Shown: positions 1 through 11,980 of the stretch, piece after piece
Numbering within the stretch: position 1 is the stretch's first letter
Layout: every line of letters starts with the position of its first letter
DNA from: Artemisia argyi
Taxonomy: Eukaryota > Streptophyta > Magnoliopsida > Asterales > Asteraceae
Assembly (NCBI GenBank): GCA_030686995.1
Contig: CM060697.1
Coordinates: forward strand, 109,004,706-109,068,705
DNA: 64,000 bases
Reading direction: 5' to 3'
Notes under the pieces: generated by a model
The model's input: the letters and a program-made list of their open reading frames with translations, nothing else
The model's database searches: none
What the model was told of the DNA's origin: nothing
Program-made: the position numbers and the translations under genes

Positions 1-4
1 TGGA

Positions 5-473
5 TATCCTGAAAATATTTTTGAAAAACTTTACGGAGTATATTTTAACTTCATTAGGTCATTATGTGCTACTAAACTCGCATATTTCGTGCAACATAAT
101 ACCAATTGTTAAAAGTTAAACAACAACATCAACCTCAACATCTATGTCAGCTAAATAAAAGTTTATATACGGTTATATTTTAACTTATAACAACGACAAC
201 GCTCGTGCTATTAAAATTGCACATTTTGTACAACATGATATCAAATATACGCGATTGTACTTATAACAACGACTCATGTAATTATTATTTAAAGTATACG
301 AATATCCGAAAAAACATTTTTAAAAAACTTTATGAAGTATATTTTAACTTCATCAACACTCATTAGGTGCTACTAAACTCGCACATTTTATACAACATAA
401 TATCAATAGTTAAAGTTAAACAACAACAACAACTTCAACCTTAACCTCAACATCTATGTTAGCTAAATAAAGT
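5..473. repeat. Diverged direct repeat, about 165 bp, two full copies plus one partial
   Basis: Positions 5-165 and 303-473 carry the same text with scattered changes: both run through an aactttaNgNagtatatttt stretch, a gtgctactaaactcgcaNatt stretch and a caacctcaacatctatgt stretch. A third, shorter version lies between them at about 173-250. No coding frame is visible. It looks like an old local tandem duplication of intergenic DNA; positions 481-660 hold nothing I recognise. Confidence 0.75.
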
Positions 474-667
474 TAAATCTTTCATCTAATAAAATTTTGT
501 GCAAAATATTAATTGATATTACTACATAATGACAAACTCATGCATATTTATTAGTTGTACTTATATCACAATTTTCATAGGTAAATTCTTATATGTTTAT
601 ATAGTAAACCAAAATTTTAAAATAAATTTGATTAATGTGTAAACACCGTGCATGCACAGACTTATAA

Positions 668-1130
668 CTAGTAAACATATAGTACAAAATCAAACACAAT
701 CAATATCGCAATAAGGAAATAAAATTGTTCCATATGACCATCATTTAAGTTCTCCGGTATCCATCCAAGTTCATCCCCCTTCATGGTAATACTCATCACC
801 ATATGTACAAGAAGGCTACTAACATAGTTTCCCAAAGAAATCGACGCCATACATAATGGGCTTCCAAAACTGTTGATCCCATCGGGTGCCTGTCTATTAA
901 AAAATTCCAACTACCAAACATACATAAAAACTTCAGAAGCACCAACAAGCACATATTGCGGCACTTGCCAAAATATGCTTATAGTGCTCGAATGCTTATC
1001 AGGAATTGACCTTTTTAGCCTCTCGACCTCAGTGACTCAAGCGACAACCATTGCAAATAGTCCAATGATTAGCCCTACACCCATTCTTTGAAGCTCAGTT
1101 AACCCTTTGGGGATCACATAACATCCATAG
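668..1130 (-). pseudogene. NRT1/PTR family (NPF) transporter, C-terminal relic
   Basis: The minus strand reads as the last part of a proton-coupled nitrate/peptide transporter of the NPF (PTR/MFS) family. Visible in order are GLTELQRMGVGL, then IFWQVPQYVLVGASEVFMY, then LEFFNRQAPDGINSFGS, SISLGNYVSSLL and GWIPENLN. These match the final four membrane segments of NPF proteins, and the wording is closest to the NPF7 (NRT1.5-like) group as I remember it. Two in-frame stops, TGA after AMVVA and TAG after MYVW, break it. No upstream exons are present, so about four fifths of the roughly 600-aa protein is missing. It is a dead fragment; subfamily placement is an inference. Confidence 0.8.
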
Positions 1131-1367
1131 ATTTTTATAACATAGTGCTAATTTTTGTATAAAATTTTGAATTTTTTCTAAATACACCCGGTTCAAAAAA
1201 AGTATACATCTACTCTTATTTAGTTTTTATAGATGCAATTGGTCAATTGTGCTATTTTTCCAACTCTTGCTCGCCTCACATGAGCTAGAAACGCTAAACA
1301 ATACTTTATTGTAATAAGAATGTACGGTCTATCCAAGATGATTAAGTTGAAGTTGATTATAAACTAA

Positions 1368-1599
1368 GGGGGTGTTTGATAGCCTCTTAATGGGCCTTAT
1401 CATAATCATTCCACTAAGTGCTGAATTGGTCAGCATTACAGACATGCAAAATGATTAAGCACCACAAAAATTACATAAATGTCATCTTCAAATGTGTCCA
1501 ACAGTCAACTTTTATATATGCATTTGATCATTTATTTAAGAGTAAATTAGTTCTCGTGATATCATAATCAAATTGACGAGTTATTTTTTAAATGATAAC

Positions 1600-1644
<45 letters not shown>

Positions 1645-1955
1645 TTCGTAATTAATATTGTTTTATGATCTTTTGAGATAAGTCTATTTAAATTTTATTG
1701 CTTACTTTAACATTGTTTTCTTTATATTATATTTCTATTCGAGTCATTTTTTTTAATTTTATAAACTATATATTTTGCTCGGTACAAATATAAAAACAAG
1801 GTAAAATTGGTAATTTAAGGCAACTCAGATTGCTCACTCAGAATAATTATCAAACAATAATTTTCACACAGAATCAGTTTCACTCAGCATCTTGGAATCA
1901 TTCAGCAGCTTTGATTCATTCAGCGCTAAATCATACTTTTTTATCAAACAACCCC
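1368..1955. mobile_element. Tourist-like (PIF/Harbinger) MITE, 588 bp
   Basis: The element begins GGGGGTGTTTGATAG and ends with TATCAAACAACCCC, imperfect inverted termini, and is flanked by TAA at 1365-1367 and 1956-1958. A TWA target duplication with a GGGKGTTTG-type terminus is characteristic of PIF/Harbinger MITEs. It has no coding capacity. An uninterrupted run of about 39 T at 1604-1642 lies inside it. Confidence 0.75.
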
Positions 1956-1958
1956 TAA

Positions 1959-2650
1959 TTGTTTAACCTGATTCAAACGACTGATCAAGTTGGTTTCACT
2001 ATTTTTGTTTAATCAAAAGTCCAAGTTAATTTAAATTTGGTTTATGATTTTTACATACCAAACCAGCCAACTTGATGCTCCAAACCGTACCAAACGAGCG
2101 AAATCACTTATAACCATTTCAAACCAGGATTACTAGTTTTAACTAATTTATTTTGTGATTTCTTTTAGGCGTAAAAATACTTGTACTCGATCATTTTAAA
2201 AACCAAGACGATAATCTAATTTTGAATGCGAAAAATAAAATCATCAAAGCCGTGCACCTCGTTGTACAGTTATATACATCAAAGCTCAAGAACAATTAAT
2301 TTAGTTATGTGTCAATGCGACTAAGGTGGTGTTTGAAAAGACTTAATTGACTTAATATGAAAAAAAACTGAATTTATTAAGTCATATAAAAACTGTTTGT
2401 TTGTGACTTAATATGAATAAAATGTGAGATACTAGTATATGACAATTCAAACACCAAGAATTTTGCCACCGGTAATCTTTAAACGGCTTCCCACTTATGT
2501 TCTTTTAAAAGACAACCAATCATCTTACAATAACACATCACAAACTCATCCCACATGTCCTAAACACTACTTGAACTTATACTAATAATTTGAGTAAAAA
2601 CACACTGTCACACAACATAAAATGTCATTAGACTCCAAAGTCACAAACCC
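1959..2650. other. Intergenic, no gene seen
   Basis: AT-rich DNA. Around 2330-2460 there is a short repeat-like passage with two gacttaatatga words, possibly a degraded hAT-type MITE, but I could not define ends. Confidence 0.4.
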
Positions 2651-3232
2651 TTAGGCTACTCGCAGTAAGCCTTGTCGATTGACATGGACGATCAATTTGC
2701 TGTCGATCGCCCTACTGTGGGTACTCGATTGCCATTCAAATTTTTTGGAACTTGGTCGTGAACTCGATCGATAGAAAGTTCTATTTTCTTGTGCCATTAA
2801 TTGTTGTAACCGTTGTAATTTGAACGTTTGTAACGGTTGGCAAAAAAAAAAAAAAAACAAAAAAAAAAAACTCCCAATGGATTTGAACGTTTGAAACAAA
2901 AAAATCTTTAAGCGGAATGTCGAGTCCTAATCCTAGCTAGAACCAATCTACACCAAAGCCCACGTCCTCGCACCAACACGATGACACGAAACAACACAAC
3001 ACACAATTTGGAACTTGCACACAAGTCCAATTACATACAATATCAAGATATAAGAATGGAGGTTTAGAAGAGATCTGTAACAACGGCTTGATAGGTGGGT
3101 TTCATAAACACTATATCAACATACACTCCCTTATGGCGGAACAAATCTTTTAACACACTTATAAATACCACATATTAACACAACATATAACACACTTCAA
3201 TCCACTAAATCTCACAATTATCTCTATTCAAA

Positions 3233-4640
3233 ATGTCTAAGAAAACACCACAACTAAAAGACCAAAAATCCCGATTCCCACAAAACATCCCGCAATTAAC
3301 ACCGGATTCGAATTTCCGGTTAACCGGTGTCTCACCAACTGTCAATTTCCGACCCGCTACTTTAGATTATCAATCGGAACAACCTCCACAACAACAAACT
3401 AACAATCCATTTTTTTATAAATCGTCCTATCAATCATCCATTTATTCCACCGTATCAAAACAACCAACAACAACAACAACAACAAAACAACTCCCGTTGA
3501 AGCCAACAATCTATGCATGGCTCACCCGAATCGGTGTATCGTCCAACAATGGATTCATCAACGTCTTCCTATTCAAATTATCAACATTATTCTCTGGTTA
3601 ACCGCATGAATCTTGATGCTTGTGATTTTATGGATAAATTATGCAACAATCCAGAGTTTTATGTAGGAACTGGTTCGGGTTATCCGACTGAAGGTTATCC
3701 GAGATAAGAGTATTATATGGGTCAAGGTTCGGCTCATGGATCGTATCACGATTCGGTTCCAAATGATGATGTTGCTGATGATGACGATGACAACACTCTT
3801 TCGGAAGAGATGTCACCGGTCAAACCTAAGAAACGAGCTACAAGGGGTAAGAAGAAGACTGTTGAGAAAGAAACCAAGAATGATTCGTCGATTTGGACAC
3901 GCAAAGAAGAGACCGCGTTGTGTCAAGCTTGGTGTGATACGTCCTAGAATAGCATGACGGGAAACAACCAACATGCTAAGGGATTTTGGGACAAAGTGAT
4001 TAATTACTTTAAAAAAGAGGTTGGTGCAAACAGAATGTACAACTCGATTATTACCAAGTGGAAAAATAGGATTCGTCCTAAAGTTGGCCAGTTTTGTGCC
4101 ATTTACGACAATTGTTGGTGAGAATGATCTCACTGTTTACAGACGAGCGTGTGAAGAATACCAAATAGTGTATACGCATGGCTTTGTATTGGAGCATTGT
4201 TGGGAAGTTTTGAGAGACCATGAGGTTTGAAAGGATACTGAGATGCCGGCTTTTTTAAGCCAATATTTGAGTCGAAAAAAAGCAAGGACTTCTGAAACAA
4301 GCTCGGATATGCCTGATAATGAAGACTCTCGAAATGAGCGACCAATTGAAAGTGATGCCGCTAAGAAAAATAAAGAAATCGTCGGAGAGTTCCAAGTCTT
4401 CCTATATGGAAGATGTAGCTGAGGAATGGAAAACCATTAAGTTCATGGCATTGGGAAAGAAGAAGGAGCTGGCAGACGGATATTACGAGTTGAAGAAAAA
4501 AGAGTTGGAGTAAAATCAAATGGAGTTGGAGCTGCAAGCAAAAAGAGATTAGAAAGCAGCGGAAATGGAGGAAAGAAAAATTCAAATAGAAGAAAAAAGA
4601 CTTGAATTTAACCGACAAAAGAAACGAGAAAAAAAAAAAT
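3233..4640 (+). pseudogene. Harbinger-type Myb/SANT ORF1 protein, broken
   Basis: In several frames this reads like the plant proteins built from a Myb/SANT-like DNA-binding domain that accompany PIF/Harbinger transposases and are often misannotated as glutathione S-transferase T3-like. Visible parts in order: a Gln/Thr-rich N terminus, an acidic patch (VADDDDDNT), a basic patch (KPKKRATRGKKK), the start of the SANT fold (SSIWTRKEETALCQAWCDTS), then after a stop an FWDKVINYF segment, a later NERPI..DAAKK segment and a basic coiled tail. Stops and shifts near 3705, 3945, 4120 and 4510 destroy the frame. A TATA-like TATAAATA at about 3160 precedes the first ATG at 3233. In the family ORF1 binds the transposon ends; this copy cannot make a full protein. 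Confidence 0.7.
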
Positions 4641-4745
4641 CATATTCTATCTCACACCAATCGATCTGTTTTTGCCCGCACTACAATGACAAAAGATGTA
4701 GGAAATCAAGGACGCAATCAAGGAACGCCACAAACTAGATTATTA

Positions 4746-5005
4746 CTCCCCCCGTCCCATAATTATTGTTCATATTTGACTTTTTTAGTCTTTATCTTTC
4801 AACTTTGACCGTAAATATTTTTCTTTGTGATATATATTACTTGATGCAAAATATATAAACGGATTGAGTTTTAAATGTATTTTCATTCTTATAATTTTTA
4901 TCAAGTATTTTCTTTGTGATATATAAATTAAAATATTTAAGGTCAAAGTGGCAAAATAAAGACTTTAAAGGTCAAACGTGGACAATAATTATGGGACGGA
5001 GGTAG
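4746..5005. mobile_element. Stowaway MITE (Tc1/mariner type)
   Basis: Starts CTCCCCCCGTCCCATAATT and ends AATTATGGGACGGAGGTAG, the classic Stowaway terminus, with TA on both sides (4744-4745, 5006-5007). The 260-bp body has subterminal inverted motifs (gtcaaa / tttgac types) and no ORF. It sits at the 3' end of the Harbinger ORF1 relic, so it is nested inside the older element. Confidence 0.9.
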
Positions 5006-5464
5006 TAGTTTTTAATAAGTGTTGTAATATTTTTAATTTATTTGAATTATTAGGTAACATTTTAATTATTAATGAAATTTGAGTTTGTGTTAAAAATGTA
5101 AATAAAAAAAAATTGATGATGGTCGCCCTTATTGAGGCACCCAATTGCCTGAAGATTACTGTAAGAAGAAAGCTGACGTAATAGTAAAATTAAAATAGAT
5201 TATCTCTCCTTATCGGAGGCAGCCTTATGTTGCCTAATGCTTATCAATAACACTTTAATTCAAACTCTAATCCCCTCATAAAAAGTAATTCAAATATCAA
5301 TTTGTTGAAAAAGTAGACAAACAATTTAATAAAGCAAAAGTTTAAACTTACAAGTTATACCAAAATACCACCATAGGCCCCAAACATAACTTAAAATAAT
5401 AAAAAAAATAACAAAATAGTTTTGAAATAATTGATATGCACCTGTAGTACCACTGTTGTTATTT

Positions 5465-5545
5465 CAGTCCTCTTTTTCTCTCTTTCTCTCTCTGCTAGGG
5501 TTTCAAATAACCGCCGTTTTTCGTCCTTCATTTTTAATTCCTCTG
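5465..5545 (+). other. Importin beta-1 copy 1, 5'UTR exon (leader)
   Basis: A pyrimidine-rich start region (tctctctttctctctctg) is followed by a telo-box-like CTAGGGTTT and the word CAAATAACCGCCG. The same arrangement occurs ahead of the second importin copy at 15310-15409. A GT donor (ctctg|gtaatt) ends the exon at 5545. No TATA box is evident, in keeping with housekeeping plant genes. The exact transcription start is inferred. Confidence 0.6.
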
Positions 5546-5741
5546 GTAATTCATCTTAATTTTATTTTAAATCATTTAATCATTCATTCTTTAATTTTAA
5601 TTTTGATCTCAGTTTTTATTATTTCATATATTCAGTTAGTTAGTTATTATTATTAGTTCCGATCTAGTCAACCAGTTGATTGTTGACCGTTGTAACTGTT
5701 TGTTTCAGTTGCGATTTATTTAGATCCGTGATTTGTTAGGC

Positions 5742-6650
5742 ATGATTGATTTGATTTGTTGAATTTATGTAATTTGAACTGATTTCAGTGTTTTACGAAC
5801 GCGTGATGAGTAGGTTTGTTTTTACGGATTGTTTGAAAGTGATTGTAGTATTTTATGAATGTGCGAGAAGTGGTTGTGAAATTAGGTTAAGTTTAGCGAA
5901 AGAAAACGAGCGGTAGAAGTAGTTTTAGCGGACGTTGGATGACGTCGTCGAATGATCTCTCTAATCTGTGTTAGTTATTAGGTTTGATTGATTTGATTTG
6001 TTAAATTTATGTAATTTGAAGTGATTTTAGTATTTTATGAACACTTACTAAGTAGGTTTTGTTTTTACGGATTGTTGAAAGTGTAAATTGTGGTTGTGAA
6101 ATTAGGTTACCTTTAGCGAAAGGAAACGAGCGGTAGAACCGTAGAAGTAGCCGTAGAAGTAGTTTTAGCAGACGGTGGATGATGATGTTGAATGATCTCT
6201 AGAATTTGTGTTAGTCATCAAGTATGATTGATTTGATCTGTTAAATTTGTGTAATTTGAAGTAATTTTAGTGTTTTACGAACGTGTGATGAGTAGGTTTT
6301 GTCTTTGCGGTTTGTTTGGAAGTGTAGATTGTGGTTGTGAAATTAGGTTAAAGTTTAGCGAAAGGAACCAGCGGTAGAAGTAGTTTTAGCGGATGTTGGA
6401 GGACGTTGTTGAATGATCTGCAGAATATGTGTTACTTATTAGGTATGATTGTTTTGATTTGTTAAATTTATGTAATTTGAAGTGATTTTAGTATTTTACA
6501 AATGCCGAAATGCGCGAGAAGTAGGTTTCGTTTTTACGGATTGTTTGAAAGTGTAAATTGTGGTTGTGAAATTAGGTTACATTTAGCGAAAGAAAATGAG
6601 CGTTGAATGACATTGTTGAATGATCTCTATAACGTGTGCTAGTTGTTAGG
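5742..6650 (+). repeat. Tandem repeat of about 210-240 bp, four units
   Basis: Units start at about 5742, 5981, 6221 and 6441, each opening with a TGATTGATTTGATTTGTT-like word and containing AATTTATGTAATTTGAA, TTTACGGATTGTTTG, TGGTTGTGAAATTAGGTTA and GCGGTAGAAGTAGTTTTAG. A fifth, truncated unit begins near 6650. It lies wholly in the leader intron and is absent from the paralogous intron at 15410-17343. Confidence 0.85.
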
Positions 6651-6704
6651 TATGATTATTATTTTTAGTTATATATTTAACTGATTTAGCAATACGTGAT
6701 ATGC

Positions 6705-6830
<126 letters not shown>

Positions 6831-7992
6831 TTTTTATTTTTAAATGGTTTATTCTATTGGTGTTTATATGATTATAACAACTTAATTGGTTAAAGTAGCA
6901 AGTTTGTGAAATTGTGGTTTCGAAGTTAATTTATAGCGTTGGATGATGTGGATGAGTTAGCTCGTGGCTTTGTGAAGTTATTTATATTTGTTACTTTGTT
7001 AGATATTAACGCTGAAATTGAGAATTTGTCATCCAAAACATATCAATCGAGTAATTTTGTCATTTATAGGCTGTGTTTCGGCAAAGAAATTAGCGGTAGA
7101 AGTATTTTTAGGTGGATGTGGAAGACGTCATTAATTTAGCTCATGTCTTTGCGAAGTTAAAAGCTTTTATTTGACAGATATTGAAGCTGAAATTGTGAAT
7201 TTGTCATCGAAAACGTATTAGGTAGTATGTATTAGTTAAACTGATGTATTTTTGTATCCTGATATTGACTGTTTTACTGTTTTTTTGGTACACGTGATAA
7301 CCAGGTTTTGTATTTAGGACTCAGTTTTTTGGTGTTCATGTCATTAGTGATGACTAAAAGAACTTATTGGTTAAACAAGCAAATTTGCCTTCAATCAAAG
7401 CTAAACTGTTCATTTGACACACTTAAAAAAAAGTAGCTCGTATTTGGCACTTTGTCACTGTGTTATGTTGCAATATGGAGAATATATGCTTTATAAGAAC
7501 TATGCCAATAGATTAAGGGGGCCTTTGTATAAGCTTAATTTTTGGGCTTATTAGCTTATGTTTAATAATCCTAAAAATAAGGTTAAACTAAACACCGTAA
7601 GCCTAAAAATAAGGTTAAACTAAACACCCCCTAACACACTCATATTGTTTGGCTTATTTTGAAACTTATGGGCTTTTATAACTTTATAAAGTTATATAAC
7701 CTCGTAAGCCTAAAAGTAAGGTTAAACTAAACACCACCTAACACACTCATATTGTAAGAAGAAATAAAAAGATAAGCAAAACACGATGAGTTTATAAATC
7801 AAAGATGTTTCGGAATTTCAGTTTACTGAGAAATTATGTTTTTGGTTTTAGAGTGTACTATTCTGCTCTTAACGTGACTCTTTATATGGTTTTTGGTTAA
7901 GTGGCCTAGTCTATTGCCCACAATCTAGCTTTCTTCCAGTTTGTATTTTCTTTAGATGTTTGTATATTGGTATACTCTTTATTATATGTGAC

Positions 7993-8029
<37 letters not shown>

Positions 8030-8972
8030 TATACATAATTCTAGATCAATTGATCAAGTACAGGTTTGTGTTTTTACAATTTGTTCCTTATTCTTTTTCA
8101 ACACAAATCTCATGAGTCTTTTCGTCTTACAAATTTGATGTGTTTAACAATTGATGAAATATTTTTTTATTTAAAAGAAGTATTTTGCATGTAAAACCAC
8201 CAATATCAAGTCTTGAAAACATACAGTTTTCAGTTTTAATAGTAAATAATCAAAATGTATTATCATTTAGAAGATGGGCGGCAAATTGGCCCTGTTAAAT
8301 AAGGGCCTTTCAAGACATGGTGATAAATTTGTTTATTTGATAGAAATTGAGTGTCAAATTTTTGCTTTTTTTAACAAGCGTGTTTGAATAATTGATTTTG
8401 GGACTTGTGTTTTGTCCAGACCCTGCTTTGAGCAATGAAGTTCTGATTTTTGAAGTGTTACAGCTTTGTTTTGCAGAACTTTTTGTGTGTTTCTGTTTTC
8501 AATTTTAAATAATTTTATCTTAAAGTTTAATTTTCTTTGGTATGCATAATTTGGATATGTTAAATAAGTCGGTTGTTGCTTTTGTGACAGAACAGTTCTT
8601 TGGATATATGTGTTACTTGTTGGGCATGGTTAAGTTGTGGTTTCTTTTTGTGGTGCCGCACATGCACAAAATAATACGAGTGTGACTGTATAGTGATGAT
8701 ACCTTTTTTTTCAAAACTAGCATTTTTGTGCCCATGGCTTCTATGGCATCTGATTGCTCTACTAGAGGGTTCATATTGATTAGTTGCTATAGAGCAAAGT
8801 TTAAACCTTGAACTTTAGGATTCCAGCATGCCATTTTTTCCAGTTATTGTTTTTGTAATGTTTCTTCTAAAGGTTTTTTACTTCGCATATGCATACTGGG
8901 TTCATTGTCTAACCCCATCTGTTTTATTTTGTGATTAAACAGGTTGATTAGAAGAGTGTTTTCCAAGGAAAT

Positions 8973-11389
8973 ATGGCAAATGAGGTTACACAGGTCTTGT
9001 TGAATGCACAATCTGTTGATGGAACTGTTCGGAAGCAAGCAGAAGAAAGTTTAAAGCAGTTTCAGGAGCAAAACCTAGCTGGTTTTTTGTTAGCGCTCTC
9101 TGGAGAACTTGCTAGCGAGGAGAAGCCTGTTGACAGTCGTAAATTGGCTGGTTTAATTCTTAAGAACGCATTGGATGCAAAAGAACAACATAGAAAGTTT
9201 GAACTTGTTCAAAGATGGTTATCACTAGACGTGGGTGTTAAGACGCAGATAAAGGCATGTTTGTTGCAGACACTCACTTCTCCTGTCTATGAAGCCCGAT
9301 CAACTACATCACAAGTCATTGCTAAAGTTGCTGGTATAGAGCTTCCACAGAAGCAATGGCCCGAGCTTATTGGTTCTCTTTTATCAAGTATTCATCAGGT
9401 TCCGGTCCATGTCAAACAAGCCACTTTAGAAACTCTTGGATATTTGTGTGAAGAAGTTTCTCCGGACGTTGTAGAACAAGATCAGGTTAATAAAATACTT
9501 ACAGCTGTTGTTCAAGGCATGAATCCATCTGAGGGTAGTAACGACGTCAAGCTTGCTGCTACTCGGGCATTGTATAACGCTCTTAGTTTCGCTCAAGCGA
9601 ATTTCTCGAACGACATGGAGCGAGACTACATTATGAAAGTTGTTTGTGAATCGACTTTGTCACCAGAAGTGAAAATTAGGCAAGCAGCATTTGAATGTTT
9701 GGTGTCTATTTCGTCAAGTTATTATGAGAAGATAGCTCCATACATGCAGGATATCTTTAACATTACCGCCAAGGCAGTGAAAGAAGATGAAGAGCCTGTT
9801 GCTCTACAAGCGATAGAATTCTGGAGCTCAATTTGTGATGAGGAAATAGATATTTTGGAAGACTACGGAGGTGACTTTACTGCTGATTCTGAAGTTCCTT
9901 GCTTTTATTTTATCAAGCAAGCTTTGCCTGCCCTTGTACCCATGTTGTTAGAGACTCTACTGAAGCAAGAAGAAGATCAAGACCAAGATGAAGGTGCTTG
10001 GAATATTGCAATGGCTGGTGGTACGTGTCTTGGTTTAGTTGCAAGAACAGTTGGAGATGATATTGTTCCTCTCGTGATGCCATTTATTGAAGAGAATATT
10101 CAGAAACCTGATTGGAGGCAAAGAGAAGGGGCTACTTATGCATTTGGTTCAATCTTGGAGGGTCCGTCGCCTAATAAGTTAGTTCCACTGGTTAATGTTG
10201 CTCTCAATTTCATGCTAACAGCTTTAACTACAGACCCAAACAGCCATGTTAAGGACACAACAGCTTGGACCCTTGGAAGAATATTCGAGTTTCTTCACGG
10301 TTCAACCATGGAGACAGCCATCGTCACCCCAGCTAACTGCCAACAGATCATCACGGTTCTTCTTCAAAGCATGAAGGATGCTCCAAATGTTGCTGAAAAA
10401 GCATGTGGGGCTCTCTATTTCCTTGCCCAAGGTTTTGAGGATATTGTTCAATCGTCTCCATTGACTCCCTATTTCCAAGAAATCGTGCAGTCTCTTCTGA
10501 CAGTTACTCACAGAGAAGATGCTGGAGAGTCTCGATTGAGGACTGCTGCATATGAGACCTTGAATGAAGTTGTCAGGTGTTCCACAGATGAAACAGCTCC
10601 CATGGTGTTGCAGCTTGTTCCCGTTATCATGATGGAACTCCACAAGACTCTTGAAGATCAGAAGCTTTCTTCTGATGAGCGACAAAAGCAGAATGAGTTG
10701 CAAGGCCTTCTCTGTGGGTGCCTGCAGGTTATTATTCAGAAGCTAGGGTCATCCGATCAAACTAAGTATGTCTTCATGCAGTATGCAGATCAAATTATGA
10801 ATCTTTTCCTTAGGGTTTTTGCGTGCCGAAGTGCAACTGTTCATGAGGAGGCAATGCTCGCTATTGGAGCCCTCGCCTATTCAACGGGTCTTGACTTTGT
10901 AAAGTATATGCCCGAGTTTTACAAGTATTTGGAAATGGGTCTTCAGAATTTTGAAGAGTACCAAGTGTGTGCTGTGACTGTAGGTGTGGTGGGTGATATT
11001 TGCAGGGCCTTGGAAGATAAGGTGTTGCCATGGTGTGATGGGATCATGACCCAGCTTCTCAAAGACTTGTCAAGCAACCAATTACATCGATCAGTTAAGC
11101 CACCCATCTTTTCTTGCTTTGGCGATATTGCACTAGCGATTGGAGAAAACTTTGAGAAATACTTGATGTATGCTATGCCAATGCTCCAGAGTGCAGCAGA
11201 GTTGTCCTCTCATACATCAGGGGCTGATGACGAAATGATAGAGTACACCAACCTTTTGAGAAATGGTATATTGGAGGCATATTCAGGGATTTTCCAGGGT
11301 TTTAAGAACTCTCCTAAAACTCAGTTGTTGATTCCCTACGCCCCACACATTGTCCAGTTCCTTGATCTCATTTATATGGAGAAAGATAT
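8973..11389 (+). CDS. KPNB1: Importin subunit beta-1 (copy 1), coding exon 1
   Basis: Importin beta carries cargo with importin alpha (or directly) through the nuclear pore and releases it on binding Ran-GTP. The protein starts MANEVTQVLLNAQ at the first ATG after the leader-intron acceptor. An importin-beta N-terminal domain spans about residues 20-105 (VRKQAEESLKQFQ..., LAGLILKNAL), followed by HEAT repeats throughout. The acidic loop typical of importin beta (QEEDQDQDEGAW) is at about residues 331-342, and DWRQREGATYAFGSILEGP follows. The exon ends at a GTAAGT donor in codon 806 and joins 11782-11980. The joined length is 871 aa, matching the roughly 870 aa of plant importin beta-1. No stop or frameshift is seen, so it is probably functional. 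Its neighbour at 17374 is a close paralogue. Confidence 0.96.
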
Positions 11390-11781
11390 GTAAGTATTTC
11401 TTTTACTTTTGCTCTTTCATCTATATTGTTTGCTTATTTATAAATGGGGTTAAATGGGCAGGTAAAATGAGTAATTCTTTTGTATTGTTCAAATTGGGTG
11501 GCGTTGATGTTACACTTTTTGTCTAGCCTTTTCAAGCTTATAAATAATAGCTGTCTATTAGTTTTTTGAATTTATAATATTCTATTATCTGGTATTTTTA
11601 CTAGAATGTATGCAATAAAATTACTTTTTTGCGGTTTTTAACTATTTTAACCCGTAGCTGATACATTGTCTAATTTCTTGTATACCCGTTAGACATATTT
11701 TATCAGCTGGGTCGATTCAATTGCAAGAAGTTGGGACGAAATATCCATTTTCTGATCTGATTTCTGTCTTCATACTTTTAG

Positions 11782-11980
11782 GGATGATGTTGTGATGAAA
11801 ACTGCCATTGGAGTTCTTGGAGATCTAGCCGATACTCTCGGAAGTAACGCCGGCTCATTGATTCAGCAATCACTTTCAAGCAAAGACTTTTTAAATGAGT
11901 GTTTGTCATCAGATGATCATTTAATCAAGGAATCTGCTGAGTGGGCCAAGTTAGCCATCACTCGTGCTATATCTGTTTGA
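11782..11980 (+). CDS. KPNB1: Importin subunit beta-1 (copy 1), coding exon 2
   Basis: Starts right after an AG acceptor (acttttag|GGATGATG). The split ATG codon (AT|G) restores the reading MDDVVMKTAIGVLGD, the final HEAT repeats. It ends ITRAISV followed by TGA at 11978-11980. The 199-nt length and the intron phase are the same in the second copy. The intron between the exons is 11390-11781. Confidence 0.94.

Larger units (their letters stand above)
2654..5224 (+). mobile_element. Decayed PIF/Harbinger DNA transposon
   Basis: Proposed from three signals. TTA occurs on both sides (2651-2653 and 5225-5227), the typical 3-bp Harbinger duplication. The ends are imperfect inverted repeats: GGCTACTCGCAGTAAG at the left against GGCTGCCTCCGATAAG from the complementary right end, 10 of 16 matching. 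The interior carries a Myb/SANT ORF1 relic. There is no transposase ORF, so it would be non-autonomous. The boundaries are an inference because the terminal match is modest; the internal ORF1 is better supported. Confidence 0.5.

Noticed and set aside
10302..10703. Minus-strand 133-codon open frame inside importin copy 1
   Set aside because: Shadow of the conserved coding frame. A similar shadow exists in copy 2, because both copies share the same sense sequence.
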